Source of the DNA: Scolanthus callimorphus
Lineage: Eukaryota > Cnidaria > Anthozoa > Actiniaria > Edwardsiidae
Length of the DNA stretch: 64,000 nucleotides
Reading direction: 5' to 3'
NCBI GenBank assembly: GCA_033964015.1
Contig: CM066912.1
Coordinates: 31,954,532-32,018,531 of the forward strand
Numbering within the stretch: position 1 is the first letter of the stretch; each line of letters starts with the position of its first letter. A program made the translations under genes and the position numbers. The notes below the pieces were generated by a model. The model did no database searches. It was not told the DNA's origin and worked only from the letters and a program-made list of their open reading frames with translations. Positions 22,604 to 32,348 of this stretch are shown here, one piece after another.

Positions 22604-22774
22604 AGGGGCCGACCATTTGACTTTAAAGGGGAGGGGTGGATGATAAGATATTGTAGGATATTTATTTCGTAAAATTAGTTTAGGATTATAACAAATATGC
22701 TGTGCAGGATATTATTTTTCAAAATCATCCCCCCCCCCCCCCCCCCCCCCCCGGAAGTCAAATGGTCGGCCCCT
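22604..22774. mobile_element. Inverted-repeat element containing a poly(C) tract
   Basis: The arms AGGGGCCGACCATTTGACTT (22604) and the complement AAGTCAAATGGTCGGCCCCT (to 22774) are exact for 20 bp. A C24 run (22729-22752) lies just inside the right arm, and the facing left side is AAGGGGAGGGG. The flanks read TTA on the left and TA/TTA on the right, so a 3-bp duplication is possible but not exact. Confidence 0.8.
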
Positions 22775-23040
22775 TAGTACGTTTACGTGTCGCCGAAGCA
22801 GACCACCTAGTTTTCTCCGGAATTGTTTACCATACCATTATCACTTTAATTTCCCGCCAGTAGTCTTGGCCATAAGCTAATTGGACCGCCCAGAAGATAA
22901 TTTCTTATTGGAGAAAAACAAGACCTCGGATTCCAAGATGAGTGGTGATGTGTACTAGAGTAAAACAAACAAGAGGCCACAGACAGACCCAGTTGAAGAG
23001 TTGATTATTTTTGAAGGTAATTTTGATTCAAAATGCCGGA
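22775..23040. other. Non-coding gap
   Basis: Nothing recognised. Confidence 0.5.
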
Positions 23041-23263
23041 CATTCTCGAACCCAGATGTCACCGGCTCGTCACCTCGCGGGGGAGGCTCTGGTGACAGCC
23101 ACTGACGCATGCGCGAGATTTAATACAGAGCCGCTGAGAGAAAGACCAGTTTCAGCGCATGCTCCAATGCTCAAAATTAGCCAATCAGCGACGGCCCTCA
23201 AATGGATGTCCCCAGAGCATCCCCTGCGAGCAGACGAGCTTGGGAGCTCTGGGTACGAGAATG
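23041..23263. mobile_element. Inverted-repeat element, CTCG-ACCCAGA family copy 1
   Basis: The ends CATTCTCGAACCCAGA and TCTGGGTACGAGAATG are complementary. The interior (GGCTCTGGTGACAGCC, GACGCATGCGCGAGATTT, TAGCCAATCAGCG) matches 44772-44991 closely. The terminal motif is shared with the 9-bp-TSD element at 25910. No clear TSD was found here. Confidence 0.75.
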
Positions 23264-23386
23264 CGAGAATGAATGCTGGAGATTCTGCAATTGGGCATGC
23301 GCAGAAAATCTCAAAACGGAATAGTCAACGAGGCGCGTACAAGCATACTACCTTCAGTTTTTTTGCTAAAACGTATCTATATTAAT

Positions 23387-23647
23387 GGCTGTTTTCACAC
23401 TGGAAGACGAACAAATAGCCTGGACGGACAAATCGTCTGACGATTTCTTCGTCTAATGGGAATTTAGGTCGGACGCTGGTCGATTTGCTCGTCTATGAAA
23501 AATCGTCTTCGGCCAAACAGACGAACAAATTTAGACGATTTGTTCGTCTGAAAATTTGTTCGTCCCGTTTTCACATCAGACGATTTGTTCGTCTTGAGAC
23601 GATTTGTCCGTCCAGATGATTTGTTCGTTTCTAGTGTGAAAACGGCC
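23387..23647. mobile_element. Inverted-repeat element built from GACGAACAAATCGTC units
   Basis: The ends GGCTGTTTTCACACT and AGTGTGAAAACGGCC are flanked by AAT on both sides (23384-23386 and 23648-23650). The body repeats GACGAACAAAT / ATTTGTTCGTC in both orientations at least seven times. It ends 40 bases before the candidate start codon at 23687. Confidence 0.78.
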
Positions 23648-23686
23648 AATGGTTTTAGAAAGTTGTACGATAGCGTTTATTCCAAG

Positions 23687-23791
23687 ATGGCGGCCTCGCG
23701 AAAGCAAACTCGGTTTTTCGACCTAAGAACTTACCCTCCAACGCCTACGAGCAGGCTAAACATGAACAGATTACTCTACCATTTCTTAACC
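23687..23791 (+). CDS. Candidate first coding exon, phase 0
   Basis: CCAAGATGGCGGCC, a close match to the YY1-type start-site element, opens 35 codons (begins MAASRKQTRFFDLRTYPP and ends RLLYHFLT) and meets the donor-like GTAAGAGA at 23792. The exon length is an exact multiple of three. The N terminus is basic with no signal peptide or membrane segment. If unspliced, the frame would run on to a stop at 23885 with less protein-like residues. No family was recognised and no exon 2 was found in the following repeat-filled DNA. The element at 23387-23647 would lie in its promoter or 5' UTR. Confidence 0.38.
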
Positions 23792-24178
23792 GTAAGAGAG
23801 ACAAATTCTCAACATTCCAAAATGAATAAAAGTACATTTTGTTTTGAATCCAGCGGTGTTTTGCATTCCCAGACATTCACTTGTTAAGTCAAGCCACGAG
23901 GTGTTCAATCGTCTAGAGAGCACTAAACGGCTAGTAATTATTTTAACAACTGTCCCAGGTTAAATCAATAGCACAGCCGGATGCGAATTTCTTTGGGTTA
24001 TAATTCAAAAACACTTAGCTGATTATTCAAAAGTATATGGTTACGATTTGCTGAAGAAACAGGCAGATAATTGTGTTCGTAATCGCCTGGTTTGCGACAT
24101 AATTCACAGAAGGTGGAACAAACTAATTAATTTTGTAATTATTTTCTTGACATATTTCGCGTCTTAAATTTCGCGAAA
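23792..24178. other. Non-coding gap, intron if the 23687 exon is real
   Basis: Nothing else recognised. Confidence 0.45.
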
Positions 24179-24640
24179 TCGTTCCCTCTTATTAGGGAAG
24201 CGGTTAAAACATTTGTAATCGAGCGGAATCCGAATTTATCACAGGAGGTGGTAGGTCCCGGGTTGTTTTTTTAATGCCCATTTTCTCTGTGCTTAAGTAA
24301 GGGATGTTGGATGTTATTGCATGGATGTGTTGCTCTCGCTATAATCTTGGTTTTCAACCAATCTCTAGAGAATCAAAAGACAATGCACGTAATGCATGAC
24401 TGCTGGTACCACAATGGACGCTGATTACATATCTTTTGTTAATCATCCACCAGAACGTATTAGTGACGTCAGTTGCAAACGAAGAATAAAGAAGACGGTG
24501 CTGAGCCAACCTTTTGTATTCATTTATTATTTTACGAGATATCCGCAGTTAAAAATGGCCATTTTTTCCTAAAACAAGGTTGGCTGCGGCACACACCATC
24601 CCAACGGGTCCCATTCGAGTACCATTCGGTCCCATTCTTT
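24179..24640. repeat. Dispersed repeat G, copy 1
   Basis: It matches 49505-50240 in the same orientation, sharing GGTAGGTCCCGGGTTGT, TTTTTTTAATGCCCATTT, GCATGGATGTGTTGCTCTCG and CAGTTAAAAATGGCCATTTT. This copy carries its own insert at 24345-24485, and the other copy carries a different one at 49721-50162. Confidence 0.82.
24341..24489. mobile_element. 141-bp inverted-repeat element inside repeat G
   Basis: The element 24345-24485 starts TCTTGGTTTTCAA and ends TTGCAAACGAAGA, with ATAA on each side (24341-24344 and 24486-24489). Copy 2 of repeat G reads CTATAAAGAAGACGG across this point, i.e. the unoccupied site. A relative of nearly the same length lies at 30544-30685. Confidence 0.75.
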
Positions 24641-25909
24641 TTCGCAGCAAGTACATGCCTATGCTCGCAGGGAAGCGAAATTGATAATTCAATGGGTTTT
24701 TATTTTATTTTAGAAGTCTTCTAATCAACAACGTCAGCAAAACTGAAACACTATGATGCAAGTCATCTTCTATCTTACAGTACTGCTCTGTTACCAATTT
24801 ACGAGAACGCCAATTAAATTTTGCAACCACTAAAGTTCGCGGTATTTTTTCGAGGTTTTTAAGTACACGATGGTTTTCAAATGGAAACACGAAAATAAAA
24901 GAGAATAATTTAGGCTTATTCAGAACTTTGACGTTTTTGAACTTAGAAGGTTTGCCCGTAGAGGAGAGTGTTTCCTTCCCCTGGCGACTGCTTCTCCTAT
25001 TCACTGATTACAAACGGTGTTGTTATTGTTTGCAGAGCTCCCCTTTGCCAGCGAGGGAGCCAGGCGGAGCTCTGGTTACAAGAATACGAACGGCATTCTA
25101 TACATTTGATAGGGTTTCAAAATGGGCGACCTTTTAGCTATCAGGCGTTAATAGTCAGACGTAAAAACATAACGGCGTCAATGTTGAAAAATACATCTCT
25201 ACAACTTGCAATTTATTACTGAAATCAAGAAATCAAACTAAATCAAGAGTCCACTTACTAAGAGAAAACATTAATCGAGCTTATTCCCCATCAGTGCCTC
25301 AGAAAAGTGTATTTTTAGAATTATATTTTCTCATAGAAAAGGTTATACGTCAGGTTATATTTTATTGCTGGCAAATGAGCGGAGGACCTAATCTGCATAG
25401 GCACTTTCAAGAAACAGAGAATACTAGAAGCGAATAATGTCATTTGAACATTTTTAAAGTAGTTTACAGCACTTCCGTGTTGTATAGAGATCTATAATAC
25501 TCGACCTTCGTCACTGCTTCCAGAACCTTTCTATGAGAAATTTCTATGAGAATATTAATAATAAGTAAGCCTGTTTGTTTTCGAAAGGAGTCGTTCTTCG
25601 AGACAGATTCCAGGCGCGTACGAAATCGAGGCGCCGGACCGCGCTTCGCGCGGACGAGCCTTCCTCGAAAAAACACCCGAGAGCCAGCTAAGCTGGCTAT
25701 AATAAGTCCATTATAATTTCTGAATAAAAAGAGACGCACAAAATGCGTCGGGAGTTTCAGCAAATACATTATAATGTAAATTACTTATTAATACCATTCG
25801 CCTGTCACTTTGCTACAGTTATTACTGCCGATGCAATAAAACAAAGAACAAATTAACCCGGCCGCACGCAAATCTGCCAAGTTTTCCACGCAAGCATAAA
25901 CTCACAAGC
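24641..25909. other. Non-coding DNA with one element relic
   Basis: GGAGCTCTGGTTACAAGAAT at 25066-25085 resembles the right end of the 23041/44772 family (GGAGCTCTGGGTACGAGAAT), so a decayed end is likely. The minus frame 24705-25004 has no splice or motif support. Confidence 0.5.
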
Positions 25910-26138
25910 CAATCTCGTACCCAGAGCCCGTCATCTTTTGGCCAGCGGCAAGATTCATGGCTCTGGGGGAATCGATTTTTTTAAAACCAGGATTCTGGGT
26001 TTCCGGTTTGATTGTTGTATGAAAGTTCGTTACGTTTTTGACCTACCACGCATGCTCACAAATCGGATTCCCCCAGGGCCCTGAATCTTGCCTCTGGCCA
26101 AAAGATGACGGGCTCTGGGTACGAGGTTGCTCACAAGC
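25901..26138. mobile_element. Mutator-type inverted-repeat element with 9-bp TSD
   Basis: The element 25910-26129 has arms CAATCTCGTACCCAGAGCCC and its complement ending CTCTGGGTACGAGGTTG; the match continues through GTCATCTTTTGGCC. CTCACAAGC lies at 25901-25909 and 26130-26138, a perfect 9-bp duplication, which is the Mutator/MULE hallmark. A second inner pair is GGGGGAATC/GATTCCCCC. Confidence 0.87.
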
Positions 26139-26284
26139 CTGCACTCGTTTTGACGAGCGCATGCGCATATTTCCCACCTACTTACAGTAAGCACTTTTTA
26201 AAAAGTGCTGGAACATGTTGGTTAAGCTGGAACATGCTGGTTAAGTAATATGGAATATTTTAAAAAATGTAAAATAGATCACTA

Positions 26285-26430
26285 TTTTTCAGGTAATATA
26301 TCAAACACGAGACAGCGTGTTTCATCAGGATTTTCAAAATCTGAGGTGGGTTGGAAAATACGAGGCAAAGCCGATTTTTTAACCGACTTTGAGGTGTTTG
26401 GAAATCCTGATGAAAAAGCACTGTCGAGTT
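26285..26430. mobile_element. Inverted-repeat element, family with 18665
   Basis: The arm TATCAAACACGAGACAGCGT...CATCAGGATTTTCAAA (from about 26297) pairs with TTTGGAAATCCTGATG...CACTGTCGAGTTTGAG. No TSD was established. Confidence 0.7.
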
Positions 26431-27331
26431 TGAGAATGCTATTTCCTATTATAGAATCATCCATGGTATTCTAGTACTTGCAAGAAATATACCTACCGGA
26501 AACAAAATGAATTTTAAACTTGAATTGGCTTTGAGGCCAAATTTCGGAGATTTAGTTACAAGCCTTTTGGAAAACGCTTTCGTTTATGCAAGCAATATAC
26601 GGCGGCCATTCTGAGGTTGTTAGTTAAAATGGGCGCGACCTAATTGTTCGAAACAAAATAGTAATAAGCTTGTTTGACTAGTACCACACTGCGAGAAACA
26701 AAGAACACTACAGTAAACAAAAAAGACCTATTAGATATTTTCTATTAAGCAAAATACGCGCAAAGGAAAGTAGCCGCAATTGAACGGAGAGCACAATCAC
26801 CTGTGTGTGTAACATTTATTACATCGAACGAGATTTTGCTTTTGTGTTGTGCAGCCGTAATGACGTTGTTCGGAGATAGGAAGTATTTCCGCTTTCAGGA
26901 CTTTTAAAAAGCAAAACGCATATAAAAAGGTAGAGTAGCCAATTCCCTGATAATAGCCACTAGTGTCTGGTGCATTTTCCGGAAGAACAAAGATTAGAAT
27001 TCGCGAGAGAAAAGGCAGGCTTCTTTCAAGAAATCTTGTAACTTTGAGGGCTTAAATGAAAGTCCGTAGAGGGCTTAGTGAAAGTGCAGTGTAAGAATTT
27101 CTCGACCAATATAATTAATTTGCACAATTAGCCGTTCACTGAGCAAGCAATACACAGTTTTTCACACCAATAAAAGTGGATTGAAGGCTTTTGGGGATTG
27201 AAGCTAACGAGATTTGACATGGAAAAGCGAGCTAAAATTCGATGTTATAACGAGTGCAAAAAGTCGGAGCCGCGATTTTGTTAATGTTGAAAAAAATATC
27301 TTCAGAGCAAATTTCTAATTTGTTTTCGCAG
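26431..27331. other. Non-coding DNA upstream of an exon candidate
   Basis: An ATG at 27220 (GACATGGAAAAGCGAGC) opens a 21-codon frame that ends before 27290. Nothing stronger was found. Confidence 0.45.
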
Positions 27332-27442
27332 CCGTTCAAACAGCCACCGAAGAAAACACAAACAAGAGATCAAATGAAATCATACCCGCCGGCACAAGCT
27401 AAAGAAACCGAGGGCGAGTTTCTCGGTCTAAGAAATCGATAG
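27332..27442 (+). CDS. Candidate terminal coding exon
   Basis: A strong acceptor (TTTCTAATTTGTTTTCGCAG, 27312-27331) precedes a frame of 36 codons ending in TAG at 27440-27442. It is rich in K, Q, P and E: it begins CGTTCAAACAG (PFKQPPKKTQTRDQ) and ends FLGLRNR. A second phase is also open for 23 codons (VQTATEENTNKRSNEI...), so the frame cannot be fixed without the preceding exon. No domain was recognised and the tail looks disordered. The evidence is the splice acceptor and composition only. Confidence 0.35.
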   Translation, partial: PFKQPPKKTQTRDQMKSYPPAQAKETEGEFLGLRNR

Positions 27443-28441
27443 CTTTCTAAATTAATTTTCTCATTTCCAAAAACTTCACCTCTTTAAGTAGATCTCGTAA
27501 GGCTTTCTTGGATTTTTTTTAACGTATGTCAGCTTTCTAAACGTTTCCTCGCATAATTTTACTTGTAATCTCTCAAGGTGTTGGAAAAACCATTATATGT
27601 TATAATGACAAGTAATCCTTTCCTTTGTGAGATGTACAATTTGTATTACGATTAGAAGTAGAAAGAGACCTCGGGAGTAGAAATTCGAATCGCATGAAAT
27701 CGTGTAAAGCGGGAACCGGGAAGCGCCATTTTGTGTTGTATTTTACAGTTCAAGTACCGCTCATCAAAAATCTTATCCTCAACGACGTTTCCACCTTTGC
27801 ACCTGTTCCTCACGTTTCGTGAATAGAAGGGGCCTCGAAATGCTCTAAGTGTCATTGACAAAGACAACGAAGAAGAATTCGTGATATGTTTATAGCGATC
27901 AAATAGAAACGCGATCTTTATGTTACACGCGCTAAAAGTAGACCCGAAAGCTCCGGTTTAAATTTTTGATAACATACTTTTCAGGTACAAACTTTACAGC
28001 CGGAGGGAGACACAAGACTGAGTGGCTTTCACTTTGTAGACATTACGCTTTTCCGCTAACACATAAGAAATTCATCGCGAATGTGTGCTTGTCTTTGAAC
28101 TTATCCTAGGGTAAACACGGCTTCACTGCGCAACCAAGGCATTATTAACCAAGCTAATTTTCTATCCAAACCATTAGAAATTACCTGAGAAATTGTAAAT
28201 TGCAACTTCGAACTGTGATAACCACGGTATTCACTAAGTTGTTTTCACTTTCCAGGCCGAATATAAAACAACGTTTTTAAGTTTGATATATGGTTTCTGT
28301 CTCGGCTGAGAATGTGACTTAACAGGGACAAGATTGGGTATGAGAATTTTTTTACTAGGGAGGCTCAATAGAGCCTCGAATTACGACTTACTTGGCTGTC
28401 TTTACGTCTTCGCCCTCTTCGTTTGTCAAGGAAATTTTCAG
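27443..28441. other. Non-coding DNA
   Basis: On the minus strand, AAAATGGCGCTTCCCGG near 27733 is another start-like context; its frame stops after 25 codons. Nothing else was recognised. Confidence 0.4.
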
Positions 28442-28607
28442 TGGAGACCTCTGGCTTTTCCAGGACGAACTCATGGCTTTCACAACAGCGATATTCTCCT
28501 AAAGAGCACAACAAACATACAGATGAGCCACTTTACAAACCGCACAGCTGTAAAAACCAGGACTACGAGTTGCCTGAAATACTACATACACTTATACATA
28601 ATTCCAG
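28442..28607 (+). CDS. Candidate internal exon, unknown protein
   Basis: A pyrimidine-rich stretch (GTCTTTACGTCTTCGCCCTC... GAAATTTTCAG, ending 28441) precedes a frame open for 54 codons that contains SGFSRTNSWLSQQRYSPKEH and DEPLYKPHSCKNQDYELPEI. A donor-like site follows: CCAG|GTGGTA at 28608, or alternatively GTG|GTAACT at 28611. The residues are polar, serine- and lysine-rich, and more protein-like than the overlapping longer frame. Entry phase would be 1. No family was recognised. The neighbouring exon candidate at 28799-29080 is on the other strand, so it belongs to a different gene. Confidence 0.37.
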
Positions 28608-28798
28608 GTGGTAACTTTAAACATAAAAGGTGTTGTGCTAGCTATAATATGCATATATCGATACATTTATAATCACATAGCCTACCTGACAACGCTCAAC
28701 CGCTTCACTTGCACCTTAACAACTGTGGTGAATGTTAGTGCTATAAAAAATTATGGTGAGATATAGATGATAGATTAGACTGTTATTTTTGGACTTAC

Positions 28799-29080
28799 CG
28801 AGTTAAAGTCCTCGGAGCTCTCAAATTTGGTGCCCTCGGCGAATGTAACAGAGCCCTGGCGTTTGACAGATGAGAGAGACGATGATGGTGTTCGCAGGTT
28901 AGATTTGCTCTTTGAATTGTGTTCCCCGTGCTGATCCCGGGAGGAGGACAATTTGTGGAGCAGGGCTCCCAGTACACCTAGGATCAATGCGTACATCAGA
29001 TCAGTCAAGGTGAAATGAGACTGTACAACCTCCCACATGGAACTGCTGAAAGCCATGATATAATGCAATATAGGCGCCAT
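28799..29080 (-). CDS. Candidate first coding exon of a single-pass membrane protein
   Basis: On the minus strand an ATG at 29080 (or a second at 29056, both followed by G) opens 94 codons that end in phase 0 exactly at AACTCG|GTAAGT, a consensus donor (GT at 28798-28797). From the second Met the product begins MAFSSSMWEVVQSHFTLTD and then has a hydrophobic segment, LMYALILGVLGALLHKL, of about 17 residues, suited to a signal anchor. A polar serine-rich stretch with basic residues follows (SKSKSNLRTPSSSLSS) and then SVTFAEGTKFESSEDFNS. The layout (short N-terminal lumenal/extracellular part, one membrane span, charged tail) fits an N-terminally anchored ER or mitochondrial outer-membrane protein, but I do not recognise the family. 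Later exons would lie at lower coordinates and were not found. This is the best-supported coding piece in the window. Confidence 0.5.
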
Positions 29081-30484
29081 AGCGCGTTTCTAAAGTATCA
29101 CTACAATAGTTTGTATTCGATGCCAAGAGAGGGTTGATCGATGGCTTTGGATTACCATGAATACCTAATTAACATACCTCTAAATACCAATCAGCGAAAT
29201 AATCCCCACGGGGGTGAGTGGAGTCCTGTCGTTTGTCTTTCAAAGAGAGTTGAAAACACGTTCTAAAAACACCATCCCTTTACGAAGTTTCTGTTTTCGT
29301 TTTGGACAGTTGTTGTTGCAGAGACGAAAACACACGTGGGGCGAAAATGAAAACATTTCTTGATAACTTTGAATAGGTACTTAAAGTAGAGAAACCAAAA
29401 CGGACAAGAACTTCAAAACGAAAAGACAAGCAGCCAATCAAGGAGCCGAGACTTGTAACTGATGATCAGATAAAGGTTCTTATTTAAACCCTAAAGGACT
29501 ATAGGGCAAGATAAAACCCTTAAAACGAGCTCTAAGAACGAGATCAGGCGATAAAACTCATTTATAGATCCCAGTGTAACCTTATGACCGATTAGCGAAG
29601 TGGAGACGCGTTTCTGGAACGTTAACATTGACACTGTCTAGTACAGATTATCAAGATTTCCAATTTTATTCGTTTTCCCCATTGAAGAGCCAGACCCAAA
29701 CGTTATCTGAAGTCTTTAAATCTTTTCCTCGATAAGTTTAATCGATTTTCTCATGAGAGCCAAGAGCCATATCTTCCTTTCAAACAATCACTTTTTATAC
29801 AAATGGAAATTCTGCTTGTTGAAGCTTCCGACAGCATTGATATTGAAGTATTTGAGTTGTAGAAAACAAAGCAAAGTGGGTCTAGCTAGCAACAAGTAAA
29901 GTGAATTGGGATAAAATTCGCTCGTGTTTGATTTTCTGAATTACATTGTCGAAACTCTCGGCCAAGGATTCGATAAACAACAACCATGATACAACGCATG
30001 TGCAGAGTGGTACAGCACGTTGTTTTCTATGTAAAACACTGTTAAAACGGCTCACGTCACAGCTTGAAGGAACTCCACACGAAAGCAAAACTACCAAAAC
30101 AATTAGAAGCTGTTATTAAAAACAAAGTATACTAAGCTCGAAAGTCGAAGACAAAATAAACTTATGATCTGTAGTTTTTCTCTTGTACCAGACGGTTGAC
30201 TCCGAGTTAAATGAGACTTGTTTTCAACAAAACATAGTTTAATAATTCAAAGTATATGATAAAATGTGAATGTTACCAGAGATCTATGAATATTACCGGA
30301 GGCTGCCTTTATGGAAACCCCTCGTGTATATTACCAAGAACAGTCCAATTAGTACAGAAACGCGACGGCGTTCGTAGATTTTGTTGTGACCTCGTATTTG
30401 TTATATTGTTGTTTTTGTTAAGGTGGCTCAATGCGAAATACAACCTGGAAATAAGTCAGCCATTTTGCAATGAAAACGATAACA

Positions 30485-30494
<10 letters not shown>
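29081..30494. other. Non-coding DNA; would hold the promoter of the minus-strand gene
   Basis: The first 250 bases lie upstream of the 29080 start. Frames at 29882-30097 (-) and 30256-30489 (+) have no splice or motif support. Confidence 0.45.

Positions 30495-30530
<36 letters not shown>
30495..30530. repeat. (TA)n microsatellite
   Basis: An uninterrupted TA dinucleotide run. The isoleucine/tyrosine-rich frame through it is an artefact. Confidence 0.95.
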
Positions 30531-30531
<1 letters not shown>

Positions 30532-30543
30532 CCAAAAGCCTAT

Positions 30544-30685
30544 TCTTGATTTGCAATCATTTCTTTGGGAATAAAATAACAAAAGCACGACGCCATGTTG
30601 GTGCCCTGAATAAAAGGAGAAAATGAACTTTCTTTTGTTCTGCACCACCAACATGGCCACCAGTGACGTCACATGCAAACCAAGA
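30544..30685. mobile_element. 142-bp inverted-repeat element, relative of 24345-24485
   Basis: It starts TCTTGATTTGCAA and ends TGCAAACCAAGA, with inner arms ACGCCATGTTGGTG / CACCAACATGGC. Its length and ends match the 24-kb copy. The 4-bp flanks (CTAT, ATAA) are not identical. Confidence 0.7.
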
Positions 30686-30726
30686 ATAAGCTTGAAGCGC
30701 AAAGGATAATGCTGCTACTGTTTCAT

Positions 30727-30946
30727 CTGAATAGACCTCCTCGGCTTGCCGGTTTGTTTTGCCCATTTCAGATCACGTGGCATTCCCATGAGTATTCTTT
30801 CTTTCTTTTTCTGCTACGCACCGAAGGATATATGAATATGGAATCAGTCCAAATATGGAATCAGTCCAAAGAGAGAATACTCATGGGAATGACACGTGAT
30901 CTGAAATGGGCAAAACATTACGCCCAAGCCGAGGAGGTCTATTCAG
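30727..30946. mobile_element. Inverted-repeat element family F, copy 1
   Basis: The arms CTGAATAGACCTCCTCGGCTTG and the exact complement close at 30946. Subterminal CAGATCACGTGGCATTCCCATGAG-type sequence is also mirrored, with an internal GGAATCAGTCCAAA direct repeat. Other copies lie at 39055-39205 and 46446-46650. Confidence 0.85.
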
Positions 30947-32119
30947 ACAGTTATCGCAACCACAGGTAAAAACATTAAATTTCACCACATTTCTAAGCAT
31001 GTTTCTTTCTAATATTTTACAGAAATTCAAATAAATCTCTACCCATACTCCCTAGCGCTCCGAGCTTTGTTGCTTTTTCCAGTGACAACGTATCCCGGAA
31101 ACAGTATATATATATATATATATATATATAGTATTACATGGATCGAATTTTTTATGAGACTTAAACGGATTAAGATGACTACTTGAACCGTTACCTTATT
31201 AGCTACAAAACAATGTCACGCCTATCGGACACAGGGATCTATAGCACTAACCAATTGTAATAAAAACAATTCACGTCGAGCCGTTTTCGAAAAGGAGGAA
31301 ATTTGATATCTTTACGAGAAATGCTAATCAAATGGGACTGGTGCAACTTTCCCAATTTTGTATAGATATAATGTCCGAAATGTCCTAGAGCAGATTTCGT
31401 ATGACTGTAAAAAGTGCAGTGCCGCACCGTGGGTAAAGAAGTAATACGACTTTGAACTGGACACGTAGTATGTTAAGCTCAAGATTGTGTTTCCCTGTGA
31501 AGCAGCCAAGGGTAAGAGGTCTATAGTGTATGAAAACACGGTGAAGCTCTTTTTGCGTTATGGCAATCTTGTCCTCAGAGCCTAATCTTCGGTATTTGGC
31601 AGACCACGATCTAGGACTTCCGGTTTGACGAACACGTATAAACTTTGACAAAAACAGCGGCAAATGCAAGTGCCTGGATTGTTCGTTCTTATGGCGGAGT
31701 TGCATCTTAATTTCATTTGAAATTTGACCGTTAAAACGGCGGCGAATTCGTTGGTCCTATGAATACTACGCATGCACGCGAAATTCCTTCAGAGCCTTTT
31801 TGGCTCTTGGCCTTCCGCTGAACAGACGACCGAAGGCTCTTGGGACGAGATTGCGACGAGTTTGCACGATGAAGTTACACTTCGTTTAGCATTTCCAAAA
31901 AAAATGGTCTTCTTCAAAGTTACGTTAAGTTGAAGATTTAATGAAAACTCTTTGGAAATTAATAGTCCATGGGCCGGACCAAAATTTATTACCATTTTTG
32001 CGGGCAAATTCTGACTGGTGGCAATTCAAAGAGTTTATCGAGTTGTTTATAAAAAGTTATGATAGCAATTTCAAATTCACGGCTTTAAGGTAGATTTTTA
32101 AGGTTAAAAAAAAATCAAA
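30947..32119. other. Mostly non-coding; (TA)n at 31105-31130; one possible minus-strand exon
   Basis: The minus frame 31705-31385 (106 codons, starting MQLRHKNEQSRHLHLPLF) is longer than expected and slightly GC-richer, but two other minus frames overlap it and it has no splice or family evidence. The microsatellite is clear. Confidence 0.4.
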
Positions 32120-32230
32120 ATGGCGTCTTTGCACGAAAACGAGGCTAACTTTAAAAACATCACCAAAAAGATCGTTGGAGGCGGCAGTTCACAAAATAGC
32201 ATAAACAAAGATAAATCAAGCATAGGACAA
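32120..32230 (+). CDS. Possible first coding exon
   Basis: CAAAATGGCG opens 37 codons (MASLHENEANFKNITKK, then IVGGGSSQNS and KDKSSIGQ) to a weak donor GTATAT at 32231, or to a stop at 32246 if unspliced. The residues are polar and protein-like, with no signal peptide. It competes with the better-spliced start at 32330, so the two may belong to alternative first exons. No family was recognised. Confidence 0.25.
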
Positions 32231-32329
32231 GTATATTTTATGATTTAAAAGGATGAAAGTGCACTGGATTATTTTTTTTCTATCAAGTTTTATTTTTCAT
32301 CATTCGCAATGCATTGTGGGACATCCAAT

Positions 32330-32348
32330 ATGGCGGCCAGTTTGACAG
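32330..32348 (+). CDS. Candidate first coding exon (MAASLT, phase 1)
   Basis: CCAATATGGCGGCC gives a start codon inside a YY1-type element, and only 19 coding bases later CAG|GTAAGT is a perfect donor (GT at 32349). Upstream GCATTGTGGGA also resembles a conserved animal promoter element. A possible next acceptor (ATTGTTCTAG at about 33160) would add only 14 codons before a stop. The start and donor are good; the rest of the gene is not traced. Confidence 0.4.

Noticed and set aside
30490..30702. Isoleucine/tyrosine-rich minus frame
   Set aside because: It reads through a TA microsatellite.
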